Of a stretch of 64,000 nucleotides of DNA, positions 36,586 to 44,879 are shown in pieces; positions within the stretch are counted from its first letter, which is position 1; the number at the start of each line of letters is the position of its first letter. Source of the DNA: Mucilaginibacter paludis DSM 18603 (GTDB lineage Bacteria > Bacteroidota > Bacteroidia > Sphingobacteriales > Sphingobacteriaceae); assembly GCF_000166195.2 (NCBI RefSeq), contig NZ_CM001403.1, positions 5,412,432 through 5,476,431 on the forward strand, given 5' to 3'. The notes beneath the pieces were generated by a model. That model saw only the letters and a program-made list of their open reading frames with translations, had not been told where the DNA came from and searched no databases. The position numbers were made by a program, and so were the translations under genes.

Positions 36586-38301
36586 ATGAAAAAATTAATA
36601 CTGAGTGCGCTACTATTGATGCTAACGGTGCCTGTTGCATTTGCACAGGAGCAACTAAGCCTTAAGGAGCAGGCCAACCAACTTTTTAACCGCTTTGAGT
36701 ATTTTAAAAGCTTGAGCTATTACCTTAAGCTTGCCAATAAAGCTAAGCCCGATGTTAAAATAATGGAGCGGATAGCCGAGTGTTATCGCAACATTAACCG
36801 CTACGGCAATGCTGAGCAGTGGTATGCCCGGGCGGTAGCCAATACTAAAGCCGACAAATCAAGCCACTACTATTATGCAGAAGTGCTATTGCGTAATCAA
36901 AAATTTGAGCTGGCAAAACAGCAGTACCGGCTTTACTTTGTTAATGATTCGGCAGCGCTGGCCTTTAAACTCTCCACCTGCGATTCGGCCATATCATGGA
37001 TGAAACATGCCCTGCACCAGGTAGACAATGCAACCACCGCCAACTCGGCCTTTTCTGACTGGGGCGCTATTGATGATGGCCATGCATCGCTCATTTTTAC
37101 GTCGGACCGTAAAACAGAGGCTGGCGTTGCTGATAACCGTACGGGCAACAATTGGTTTAAGCTCTATCAGTTTAACCTGAAAAGTCAGCAAACTATGCCA
37201 CTTTCTATTGTTTCTGACAATGGCGTGGATTTTAACGACGGTTATCACGTTGGCCCGATGGTGCTCAATAAATCAAATGATACCGCCTACATTACCGTAA
37301 CTACTGAAATAGCCTTAAATAAACTTGCCGCTGATAAGCCCGATAGTAAACGCGGTCAAAAGCTTTATACCCGCCGTTTACAATTGTTAACGGCTGTCAG
37401 CAGAAATGGAAGATGGCTTGTCTTTAACAGCTTTGCTTATAACAACGTTCAACAATATTCTGTTGGAAATGCCGCTTTGTCTCCAGATGGAAAGTTGATC
37501 TATTTCAGTTCGGACATGCCGGGAGGTGAGGGCAAAACCGATTTGTGGTATTGCGAAAAACAGAAGGACGGCTCATGGGGAAAGCCTGTTAACTGCGGCA
37601 AAACAATCAATACTAAAGACGAAGATACTTTCCCGTTTTTGAGCAGCAACGGTACGCTTTATTATGCGTCAAAGGGTTTGCCCGGTATGGGGGGCTATGA
37701 TATTTACGCGGCTGTGGGTAAAAAAAGCGAGTGGGGTATTCCCCAAAATCTTAAATATCCCATCAATAGTACCAGCGACGATTTTTATTTGGTTAGCTCC
37801 GATGGTTTAAATGGCTTTTTATCATCAAACCGCGATGGAGGCAAAGGCAGCGATGATATTTACGCCTTTAGCCCCAACCCTGACACCATAGCTGCGCCCC
37901 CTGCCGTTATCGTTAATGTGCCAAGACCCGAACCTAAACCTGATTTTGTGATCAGAACAATTTATTACGACTTGGACAAATCGTTCATCAGGCCGGATGC
38001 CGCTGCCGAGCTGGATAAGCTGTCTGTGGTGTTAAAAGAACACCCCGCATTAAAAATAGAGCTTTCGTCCTTTGCCGATTCAAGGGCATCTTATTCTTAT
38101 AACCTGGCCCTTTCACGGCGCAGGGCCACCGCAGCCGTCAATTACCTGGTTAATAAAGGAGTGAGCATAAGCAGAGTATTGGCCAACGGTTATGGAAAAA
38201 CACACCTGGTAAACCAATGTGCCGACCATGTAAAATGCAGCGAGGCGGAGCATCAGTTAAACCGCAGGACCGAGTTTAAGTTAATTGGAAATTTTGACTG
38301 A
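36586..38301 (+). CDS. OmpA-family protein with TPR and PD40 repeats (PorE-like)
   Basis: 571 residues. Signal peptide (to about 20), TPR-like helices (25-140, LFNRFEYFKSLSYYLKLANKAKPDVKIMERIAECY), then PD40/WD40-like beta-propeller blades (160-430; GNAALSPDGKLIYFSSDMPGGEGKTDLWY and repeats) and a C-terminal OmpA domain (about 455-565). The OmpA domain carries YYDLDKSFIRPDAAAELDKL and NLALSRRRATAAVNYLV. Where most OmpA domains have GHTDSRG, this one has SFADSRAS, a modest change in the peptidoglycan-binding loop. Such proteins anchor T9SS-linked complexes to the cell wall. It follows the PorP/SprF gene by 3 bases and completes a three-gene adhesin/secretion cluster. Confidence 0.93.
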   Translation: MKKLILSALLLMLTVPVAFAQEQLSLKEQANQLFNRFEYFKSLSYYLKLANKAKPDVKIMERIAECYRNINRYGNAEQWYARAVANTKADKSSHYYYAEVLLRNQKFELAKQQYRLYFVNDSAALAFKLSTCDSAISWMKHALHQVDNATTANSAFSDWGAIDDGHASLIFTSDRKTEAGVADNRTGNNWFKLYQFNLKSQQTMPLSIVSDNGVDFNDGYHVGPMVLNKSNDTAYITVTTEIALNKLAADKPDSKRGQKLYTRRLQLLTAVSRNGRWLVFNSFAYNNVQQYSVGNAALSPDGKLIYFSSDMPGGEGKTDLWYCEKQKDGSWGKPVNCGKTINTKDEDTFPFLSSNGTLYYASKGLPGMGGYDIYAAVGKKSEWGIPQNLKYPINSTSDDFYLVSSDGLNGFLSSNRDGGKGSDDIYAFSPNPDTIAAPPAVIVNVPRPEPKPDFVIRTIYYDLDKSFIRPDAAAELDKLSVVLKEHPALKIELSSFADSRASYSYNLALSRRRATAAVNYLVNKGVSISRVLANGYGKTHLVNQCADHVKCSEAEHQLNRRTEFKLIGNFD

Positions 38302-38350
38302 TAAAAACAACCTGTCACATATAACGTTAATCAATTAAAATAATTAAATC

Positions 38351-38605
38351 ATGATCATTCCCGAAAACCAAATACCCTTAGACGATGCTGAAAACTCTGA
38401 TTCCGAAGATCAGCAAAGCCAGCAAGACGTTCATTCAAATGGATTTGATGATACGTTTGAAACTACTGCAGAAGACGATGTAGCCAATGACACTGATAAT
38501 TTAGAACAGGCAGACAAAGCATCAGAAGCAGCTTATACGCTCAATGTTGATAAAGGCATTGCTCCCCGAGTTGAGAAAAAGGACGATTCCAATATCAAGG
38601 AATAA
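38351..38605 (+). CDS. Acidic disordered hypothetical protein
   Basis: 84 residues, rich in Asp, Glu, Asn, Ser and Gln (for example QIPLDDAENSDSEDQQSQQD), with a calculated strong negative charge and no hydrophobic stretch. A short ordered-looking segment (AYTLNVDKGIAPRVEKKDD) ends it. It has no recognised family. It starts 49 bases after the OmpA gene and may be its last operon member, or an independent small gene. A hairpin terminator follows at 38882. Confidence 0.6.
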   Translation: MIIPENQIPLDDAENSDSEDQQSQQDVHSNGFDDTFETTAEDDVANDTDNLEQADKASEAAYTLNVDKGIAPRVEKKDDSNIKE

Positions 38606-38881
38606 TCTTATCTTGATCAATGTCTGGCCATTGTATTGGGGCGGACATTGATCTAATTTTCCTATTTATTCAATAAATTTTACGGCCTGCGTTTGTTAAA
38701 TCGATTGTAGCAACGAAATGCTAAGCTCAAAGTGCGGTGCAGCTTTGGATATGATTTTCTGTTGCGCATATAAAAATGAAAAACGGGTGTATTGGAGGTG
38801 TGCCTCTAAAAATAAATATGTCAGTGCGGTGAAACGAACATCTTCGTGTTGTTAAATTACCGGGACAATAGTTATAAAACA

Positions 38882-38911
38882 AAAGAGGACACTAATAAAA
38901 GTGCCCTCTTT
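38882..38911. terminator. Hairpin terminator downstream of the acidic protein gene
   Basis: AAAGAGGACAC (38882-38892) and GTGCCCTCTTT (38901-38911), one mismatch, eight-base loop. The 38606-38881 stretch before it holds no other recognisable feature. Confidence 0.65.
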
Positions 38912-39032
38912 CCCCTAATTAATTTAAACTATTGATTAAACCCAACGAAAAAGAACGTACTTAACACAACTTGGGCAATTGAGTAATACTACTGTTTAAC
39001 GGAAAAAATTAATCAGGGTTTAATGAGTTTTT

Positions 39033-39060
39033 AAAAAACAGACGTATTTGTCTGTTTTTT
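39033..39060 (-). terminator. Intrinsic terminator for dinB
   Basis: AAAAAACAGAC (39033-39043) is exactly inverted as GTCTGTTTTTT (39050-39060) with loop GTATTT. It lies 13 bases beyond the dinB stop, with a T-run in either direction. Confidence 0.8.
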
Positions 39061-39073
39061 GTTAAAAAAACCT

Positions 39074-40258
39074 TCAATCTTTTCCAAATGGATTAAAATT
39101 GCGGGTGCCAATTTCCATCCCGGCGGCCCGGCAAACTGTTTTATTGCCGTATCTGAAATTAATTTGATCGAGCGCGCGGTATAGTTTTATTTTTTCCTCG
39201 TTATCTTCAAAAAGATTGATCTGGTAATTGCCGCTGCATAAATTGCTCAATTTAACACCAATAAGCCTGATGGGCCGGCTTTGGTTCCAGGCGCGTTTCA
39301 ATAAGTTTTTAACTCCTGGTATCAGGATATGGTCTGCCGACGTCAGGGCTATTTTTTCCTGCTGGGTATGGGTTTCAAAATTGGCGTACCGTATTTTAAT
39401 AGCCAGGCAGGCCGAAAGCTTATCTTCTTTACGTAGCTTAAAAGCCAGTTCTTCTGTCATGGATACTAAAATGGCTTCCAGAGTTTTCAGGTCGGCAGTG
39501 TTATGGTCAAACGTATGTTCGGTGGATATCGACTTACGATCAGAGTATGGGATAATTTCGCTGTCGTCCAGTGCGTTGGCCTTCTCCCAGATAAACCTCC
39601 CGGCTTTACCGAACACCGATTCCAGGAAACGGATGTCTACACGTTGCAGATCGGCTATTTTTTCTATGCCATATTGATACAGTTTCTGGCAGGTTTTCTC
39701 GCCCAGCATGGGTATTTTACTGATAGGGAGGGGCGCCATAAATTCTTTTTCTTTGCCGTGTTCCACCAAAAGCTGCCCGTTGGGCTTGGCCTGGTTGGTG
39801 GCCATTTTTGCAACAGTTTTGTTGGATGCCAGTCCGAACGAGATGGGCAGGCCTGTATCTTTTATAATTTTTTGACGCAGGTCGCTCGCTATCTGGTAAG
39901 CGTTGTAAAAGCGGTCCATCCCGGTAAGGTCGATATAAAATTCATCAACAGATGTTTTTTGAAAAAGCGGGACGGCATATTCAATAATCTGTGTTACCTG
40001 TTGCGATGCCTCGGAGTAGCGGCCATGGGTACCATGGATCACAATGGCTTGGGGGCATAGCTTGAGTGCCGTACGCGTGGGCATAGCCGAGTGGACACCA
40101 AATTTGCGGGCCTCGTAACTGCACGACGCTACCACGCCACGCTCAACCGAACCGCCGATAATAACAGGTTTGCCAATGAGCGAGGGGTTAAACTTACGCT
40201 CAACGGAAACGAAGAACGAATCCAGATCGATGTGTACAATATGGCGTTTGTTAACCAT
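39074..40258 (-). CDS. dinB: DNA polymerase IV (Y-family)
   Basis: 394 residues from the ATG whose complement is at 40256-40258; a TTG two codons upstream is less likely. Y-family palm and fingers motifs: HIVHIDLDSFFVSVERK (first metal-binding Asp), GGSVERGVVASCSYEARKFGV, KTSVDEFYIDLTGMDRF (catalytic SVDE) and PISFGLASNKTVAKMATNQAKPNG. The HhH thumb region (SKIPMLGEKTCQKLYQYGI) and the little-finger domain follow. It performs error-prone bypass of DNA lesions. The ending FNPFGKD is not an obvious clamp-binding motif. It is divergent from the 2H phosphoesterase gene, sharing a 62-base promoter region. Confidence 0.96.
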   Translation of the reverse strand: MVNKRHIVHIDLDSFFVSVERKFNPSLIGKPVIIGGSVERGVVASCSYEARKFGVHSAMPTRTALKLCPQAIVIHGTHGRYSEASQQVTQIIEYAVPLFQKTSVDEFYIDLTGMDRFYNAYQIASDLRQKIIKDTGLPISFGLASNKTVAKMATNQAKPNGQLLVEHGKEKEFMAPLPISKIPMLGEKTCQKLYQYGIEKIADLQRVDIRFLESVFGKAGRFIWEKANALDDSEIIPYSDRKSISTEHTFDHNTADLKTLEAILVSMTEELAFKLRKEDKLSACLAIKIRYANFETHTQQEKIALTSADHILIPGVKNLLKRAWNQSRPIRLIGVKLSNLCSGNYQINLFEDNEEKIKLYRALDQINFRYGNKTVCRAAGMEIGTRNFNPFGKD

Positions 40259-40320
40259 GCACAAATCTAAAAAATTAAAATTGATTTGCTAAAAATATTA
40301 GTAAATTGTATCTTTGGTTA

Positions 40321-40887
40321 ATGGATATCAATGCAAGCACTTATTCTGACTACATGATGCTGATTTCGCCTCCGCCGGAAGTGATAGAGGGGATAAGCAA
40401 GTATAAAAAGGCATCGGCCCGGTTGATTGGGGATTTTGAGGGGATGTATGGCAAGGCTCATATCAGTTTAACCAGCCAGTACAGGCAAATACCGGGGCTG
40501 ATGATGCAAAAGCTGGATGCTTATCGTAAACCGGTGAGCAGTTTAAACCCTGTTCAATTGCATATTAACGGGTTTAGCTTTTTTAAACATGGTGATACAA
40601 GCGCAACTATCTATGCCAAAATTGAGCTGAATGCCGAGGTAGCTAACTGGTTTATTCATTTAAAGAGGATTTTTGGCGATAAAAATAAAACCAGCATCCC
40701 GCATATTACGGTGGTCAAAAATATTCCTGTTGAGTTGTTTAAAACGCTTTGGCCCAAGTTTACAGATCAACGGTACCGGTATGATTTTATACCTCAGAGC
40801 ATTACCATTTTATCACGACCGATGATAGGTGGAAGGGAACACTATTGGACGCCCTTTAAGGAACTGTATTTCAATAATTTTAGATGA
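40321..40887 (+). CDS. 2'-5' RNA ligase/2H phosphoesterase family protein
   Basis: 188 residues from the ATG at 40321 (MDINASTYSDY). Two H-x-(S/T) motifs of the 2H superfamily are visible: HISLT in the first half (GKAHISLTSQY) and HITVVKN in the second (SIPHITVVKN). The domain spans nearly all of the protein. Members cut or join RNA 2',5' bonds or act as cyclic phosphodiesterases; the cellular substrate is usually unknown. It is divergent from dinB. Co-regulation with DNA repair is possible but not shown. Confidence 0.85.
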   Translation: MDINASTYSDYMMLISPPPEVIEGISKYKKASARLIGDFEGMYGKAHISLTSQYRQIPGLMMQKLDAYRKPVSSLNPVQLHINGFSFFKHGDTSATIYAKIELNAEVANWFIHLKRIFGDKNKTSIPHITVVKNIPVELFKTLWPKFTDQRYRYDFIPQSITILSRPMIGGREHYWTPFKELYFNNFR

Positions 40888-41090
40888 TTTTATTTGAGAT
40901 AGACGTGTTGTTGGTGTGATTGGTTCGATTTTTTTCGATGTGTGTGGGCCCATCACCGAGATTTATTTTTTGTATAACAAGGCTAACATTTACAGTTACT
41001 TAACCTGTAATTTACGCCTGTTTACTATTTATTTCAACTTTTAAGCTCAATAAGCTTTCGTGCATCCGTTCAAATTGCTACATTTGTGCC
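40888..41090. other. Spacer before the SRP RNA
   Basis: About 200 AT-rich bases with no ORF. The promoter of the SRP RNA should lie at its end: a TTTG element at 41083 follows CTACA, close to where transcription would start. Confidence 0.4.
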
Positions 41091-41190
41091 GGGGTAAGTC
41101 TTTTACGACCAGCTCCTCTTGAACTCCCCCAGGGTGGGAACGCAGCAAGGGTAGAGGGTTGTAGCGGTGCGATAAAAGGTGCTTACCCTT
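41091..41190 (+). ncRNA. ffs: Signal recognition particle RNA (4.5S type)
   Basis: About 98 nt. The terminal helix pairs GGGGTAAG (41091) with GCTTACCC (41181-41188). The centre contains the conserved SRP domain IV: CTCTTGAACTCCCCCAGGGT and GGGAACGCAGCAAGGGTAGA, corresponding to the asymmetric internal loop and tetraloop bound by Ffh. TTTTTTA follows as terminator. The RNA partners Ffh to deliver nascent membrane and secreted proteins to the translocon. This is the small bacterial form without an Alu domain. Confidence 0.93.
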
Positions 41191-41503
41191 TTTTATTTTC
41201 TTTATCTTCAAGCGGGGCAATCATCTTTTGCCGAAAAATTATCACCACTGGTTTAGAGCCGGGTGGAAAGCAAGTATTGGTTTTTGGGATTGGTATTTTG
41301 GAAAAAAAAACGCTGTTTTAAGCCTTGCGTATACTTTAGGGTTTTAACAACTTTTAAAGCTGATAAATCTGACGGGCGGTTACAGGGGAATGTTGAAAAA
41401 TTTATCCAGTATTTTAATTGTCCCAATTTGCTATAGGCGTTTTCTTATTTTCTTGTTGTTCAATATTCTGAACTTTGACTATTATTGTTAAGAAATATTT
41501 AAG
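41191..41503. other. Intergenic stretch between SRP RNA and the SMI1/KNR4 gene
   Basis: 313 bases, AT-rich in parts. No coding sequence or repeat recognised. The promoter of the SMI1/KNR4 gene is expected at the right end. Confidence 0.4.
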
Positions 41504-41929
41504 ATGGGGAGATTGGAAAATCTGTTTGATAAATATGCCTTTCCAGCACGCACCTCCTATCCAGGGCGAGCCATCGAGGATATTGAACAAGAAATTGGGT
41601 TTCAATTACCAGAAGATTACAAGCTATTTCTCAGGAGGTACAGTGGTTTTGAAGGAATGATTAATTGTGAATATGTAGTGCTTTGGGAAATAGAAGCTAT
41701 TTTAGAATTGAATGCAGGATATGAAATTATAAGTTCTCTTCCCAACACTATAGGCATTGGAGGAAGCGGTGGAGGTGATATGATTGCAATAGAATTTGAA
41801 GAACCCGATAATTACAAGATTATTCTGGCTCCTTTCATAGGTCTTGATGAAAAAGAATACCATATAGAAATAGGAAATTCATTTTACGATATGCTTGCAC
41901 GTTTAGATGCTGGAAAAGGATGGTTTTAA
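41504..41929 (+). CDS. SMI1/KNR4 (SUKH) family protein
   Basis: 141 residues, a complete SMI1/KNR4 domain: GRAIEDIEQEIGFQLPEDYKLFLRRYSGFEGMI near the N-terminus, a central EYVVLWEIEAILELNAGYE and IGIGGSGGGDMIAIEFEEPD, and a C-terminal SFYDMLARL helix. Many SUKH proteins are immunity partners of polymorphic or contact-dependent toxins; others are stand-alone with unknown roles. No toxin gene is adjacent. It is directly followed by a foldable dispersed repeat (41977) and a broken ATPase gene, which makes the surroundings look like a decayed accessory island. Confidence 0.88.
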   Translation: MGRLENLFDKYAFPARTSYPGRAIEDIEQEIGFQLPEDYKLFLRRYSGFEGMINCEYVVLWEIEAILELNAGYEIISSLPNTIGIGGSGGGDMIAIEFEEPDNYKIILAPFIGLDEKEYHIEIGNSFYDMLARLDAGKGWF

Positions 41930-41976
41930 TAATCATTGTTTTAGCGTATAACCTCAGCGGTCGATTTACTTTTCTA

Positions 41977-42106
41977 CGTGTTAGCGATTGCAGTGAGCCC
42001 GGAATGGAATGAAGCACTAATTTTCACGAATGTAAGGTTTAGGATTTCGTGTTAGGGAGCGCAATGAGGACTTGCAACGGAAAGCGCGGCCCGGCGAGGA
42101 ACACCC
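41977..42106. repeat. Dispersed foldable repeat, copy 1 (with internal insertion)
   Basis: Shares CGTGTTAGCGATTGCAGTG at the left and GCGCAATGAGGACTTGCAAC, CGGAAAGCGCGGCCCGGC and GAACACCC at the right with the copy at 51771-51859. It carries about 42 extra bases in the middle (CACTAATTTTCACGAATGTA and on). GTGTT at the left can pair with AACAC at the right end. Confidence 0.8.
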
Positions 42107-42219
42107 AATAACCTGTAGGAGCGAATGATATGCCCGAAATCGCTTCGGCATTTAACCTCAATTCGGATTTTAAGTGATTTGTTATATCGATTTAAATATC
42201 AAATAGTTGGCAGGAGTGT

Positions 42220-42402
42220 TTGTTTAAGGATAGTACAGCGGTTGGAGAAGTCGCTTTTAACATCGGAGAAGAATCAATGGGTACTCAAAAGATTCTTACT
42301 ATCGGCGGACGAATGATTGATGCGTTGATGGATGGGCAGGTTTTGATTATAGAGGAATTTAATAGCAGTTTGAGCCCTACTGTTATGTTATTCATGAACT
42401 GA
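42220..42402 (+). pseudogene. Remnant of an AAA-family ATPase (AAA15-like)
   Basis: The frame reads EVAFNIGEESMGTQKILTIG, then MIDALMDGQVLIIEEFNSSL and SPTVMLFMN. This is the signature-to-Walker-B segment of AAA15/OLD-like ATPases ('ESxGTxKl ... vlviDEldsSLHP'), with substitutions at the catalytic D-E and His positions (EEFNSSLSP). Everything upstream (Walker A) and downstream is missing, so it is a 60-codon relic. Such ATPases occur in defence systems, which fits a decayed accessory island, but this piece cannot be active. Confidence 0.65.
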
Positions 42403-42821
42403 CGGTTATCGTTTAATCAAAGTCATTAATACTTAACCAGGAATTTCGAATTTTTGACTCAAGGCTCCGGCCTAAGTACCCTTGGTTTTAACAATAGCTC
42501 ACTAAAGAAATTGATTAGATTTTTCCATTCGTCAGTAAAGGGGGCTTTTTGAGTGGGCCAAAAGAGGCATTTTGATGTATTTTATCCCCCAATTAATAGT
42601 GGAATAAAAAGATAATTAATAAGCATTCGTTTTCGAATTATTTCAGAATGTTGGAAAAAATTCGGATAACCTTAATTATCCAGACAACTTTGGTTGATAG
42701 CAATTATTGCCTGAAGTTTTTGTGTTTTAGTTTCCAGGCTGTAGTGATAAGCGGATTTTCAAACAAATTCATGTGTTATTTTTAAATTAGGGGCTATTTT
42801 ATGTAAATTCGGATAGAATAT
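42403..42821. other. Intergenic region upstream of the second ECF sigma gene
   Basis: 419 AT-rich bases. No ORF. Short inverted pieces such as GGATAACC..GGTT are unconvincing. It should hold the promoter of the second sigma gene. Confidence 0.4.
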
Positions 42822-43406
42822 ATGCAGCATCCTTATGATCGGCTTTCTGACCTCGAATTGACAAAACGGCTGCGCTCTGGTGATGATGACGCTTTCAGAG
42901 AAATCTACCAGCGTTATGATAAACCACTTTACCTTTATGCCTATCATAAACTTGGAAGCAAAGAAGAAGCCAGGGATGTGATACAGGATGTGTTTGCCTG
43001 GCTGTTGGATCACAGGGAAAACATCGATTTAAAAACAACCCTCTCCGGGTATCTTTATCAGTCGGTGCTTCATAAGGTGTTCAATATCTTTAAACATCAA
43101 AAGGTGTTGGAAAAATATGCAAATGAAGAATATACCTATACAGATATAGAAAGCAAGGAAACTGATTACCTGATCAGGGAGAAAGATATTATTGCCATGG
43201 TTGAAAAGGAAATTGCGTTAATGCCGCCACGAATGCGGGAGATCTATACGCTGCGAAGCAAAAACTATATGACCAATAAGCAAATAGCTGAACAACTCGG
43301 TATCGCCGAAGCTACGGTGGCAACCCAAATAAAACGGGCGATGAAACACCTCCGTGTAAAACTTGGCATAGCTGTATACCTGCTCTATATCATCAACCAA
43401 CGATGA
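42822..43406 (+). CDS. ECF RNA polymerase sigma factor (second SusCD locus)
   Basis: 194 residues. Region 2 (about 20-90): DDAFREIYQRYDKPLYLYAYHKLGSKEEARDVIQDVFAWLLDHR. Region 4 (about 125-180): LMPPRMREIYTLRSKNYMTNKQIAEQLGIAEATVATQIKRAMKHLR. A short hydrophobic tail (IAVYLLYIIN) ends it. Same family and presumed mechanism as the sigma at 15720, but clearly diverged, so the two should recognise different promoters. The FecR gene follows after 129 bases, in the normal contiguous arrangement. Confidence 0.96.
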   Translation: MQHPYDRLSDLELTKRLRSGDDDAFREIYQRYDKPLYLYAYHKLGSKEEARDVIQDVFAWLLDHRENIDLKTTLSGYLYQSVLHKVFNIFKHQKVLEKYANEEYTYTDIESKETDYLIREKDIIAMVEKEIALMPPRMREIYTLRSKNYMTNKQIAEQLGIAEATVATQIKRAMKHLRVKLGIAVYLLYIINQR

Positions 43407-43535
43407 TTTTAACCAACAGATAATCAATATACTACTTAAAATTTAACATTTTCTTAATTTTTTCTTTATCTGTTGTACCCAAACAGGGCTCTTCGGTTGC
43501 CTTTACTTATAATACGGCAAAAAACCATTTAAATA

Positions 43536-44669
43536 ATGAGCAAAAAAGGCATTAAGCAGGCACTACAACGCGTAGCTTCGGGAACAGCTACCGAAGAAGA
43601 CGACCTTAAGACGCTATACTGGTTACATTATTTTCGCAGGAAAGACGCTCCTCTTCTTTCGGAAGAGGAATTAACTTCAGAAAGTGACGCGATATTTCAT
43701 CAATTGATGGAACGAAAGTTAATAAACAGACCGTATCGGGCTAAACGTTTATGGCCACGCGTAGCGGCAGCGGCTTCAATAGTGCTTTGCCTGTCGGCGG
43801 GAATATACCTGCTTATTCATAACCGGAAAACAGCAGAGTTGGAACTATCACAAAAATATGATATTTCTCCGGGTGGCAATAAAGCTATGCTGACCTTATC
43901 GAATGGACAAAAGATTATACTAAACGGCGCAAAAAATGGCCGGCTGGCTATTCAACGAAATGTATCCATCAATAAAACTGCCGACGGAAGCCTAACATAC
44001 GCCGCAGCTGCGCCGGAAGCTGAAGTTACGTATAACACACTAACAACGCCGCGTGGGGGCCAGTATCAGCTCACTCTGGCCGATGGTACCCGGGTTTGGC
44101 TTAATGCCGCGTCATCAATCACTTATCCTGTTGCCTTCAATACCCACGAGCGAAAAGTAGTTATAACCGGCGAAGCTTACCTGGAAGTTGTACATCATTA
44201 TGGCCGGCCTTTTAGGGTTACGGCTAATGGCCAAACCATTGAAGACCTTGGCACTCATTTCAATATCAATGCATATTCTGATGATCCAAACAACAAAACA
44301 ACCCTGCTTGAGGGCAGCATTAAAGTTATTAAAAATGGACGGTCGGCTTTGTTGCAGCCCGGCCAGCAGGCTGTAATTGAAAACAATGTGGGTACTACTG
44401 ATATAAAAATAACTAAACCGGTTGATATAGCAGAAACAATTGCCTGGAGAAACGGACAAACAAGTTTTACCAACGCAGATATCAAAACGGTTATGCGCAT
44501 GGTTTCCAGGTGGTATGATGTAGATGTAACCTACCAGGGGAAGATGCCCGACCAGTTATACACCGGAGCCATATCCCGCAACGCCAACCTTTCGGGCTTG
44601 CTAAAAATATTGGCGCTGAACGATATTCATTTTGAACTTCAGGGGCGAAAAATCATAGTAAAACCATAA
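43536..44669 (+). CDS. FecR-family anti-sigma factor (second locus)
   Basis: 377 residues. The N-terminal cytoplasmic part is followed by a membrane helix at about 72-90 (VAAAASIVLCLSAGIYLLI). The FecR domain (about 168-260) has LTTPRGGQYQLTLADGTRVWLNAASSITYPVAF and ERKVVITGEAYLEVVHH, and the DUF4974 domain (about 305-375) has TSFTNADIKTVMRMVSRWYDVDVTYQG. It regulates the neighbouring sigma factor in response to the STN domain of the SusC protein encoded 210 bases downstream. A strong hairpin lies in between. Confidence 0.96.
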   Translation: MSKKGIKQALQRVASGTATEEDDLKTLYWLHYFRRKDAPLLSEEELTSESDAIFHQLMERKLINRPYRAKRLWPRVAAAASIVLCLSAGIYLLIHNRKTAELELSQKYDISPGGNKAMLTLSNGQKIILNGAKNGRLAIQRNVSINKTADGSLTYAAAAPEAEVTYNTLTTPRGGQYQLTLADGTRVWLNAASSITYPVAFNTHERKVVITGEAYLEVVHHYGRPFRVTANGQTIEDLGTHFNINAYSDDPNNKTTLLEGSIKVIKNGRSALLQPGQQAVIENNVGTTDIKITKPVDIAETIAWRNGQTSFTNADIKTVMRMVSRWYDVDVTYQGKMPDQLYTGAISRNANLSGLLKILALNDIHFELQGRKIIVKP

Positions 44670-44768
44670 ACCCAAAACCTTATAGTTAATTAACCCGATC
44701 AGATGACTTTTAAACCCGCAACGATGAAGAAATAATACCAGCAACCATCACGGGTTACCCAGAAAAAA

Positions 44769-44795
44769 GCCGGAAGTGCAACGAACACTTCCGGC
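44769..44795 (+). promoter_or_regulatory. Strong hairpin between the second FecR and SusC genes
   Basis: GCCGGAAGTG (44769-44778) and CACTTCCGGC (44786-44795) form a perfect 10-bp GC-rich stem around CAACGAA. No T-run follows, so it looks more like a stability or attenuation element than a classical terminator. It is analogous in position to the hairpins at 19850-19938. Confidence 0.6.
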
Positions 44796-44879
44796 GGATA
44801 TCCGGGTCAACCGCACCGTAAAACACGGTAAAAATCTTTCGACAGATATTTATTCACTTAACCCAAACACTACAAATGT

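Noticed and set aside
39503..40060. 185-codon plus-strand frame within dinB
   Set aside because: It is the antisense of conserved polymerase motifs.
41835..42402. Small frames at 41835-42017 (minus) and 42125-42316 (plus)
   Set aside because: They lie over the dispersed repeat and overlap the recognisable ATPase relic in another frame.
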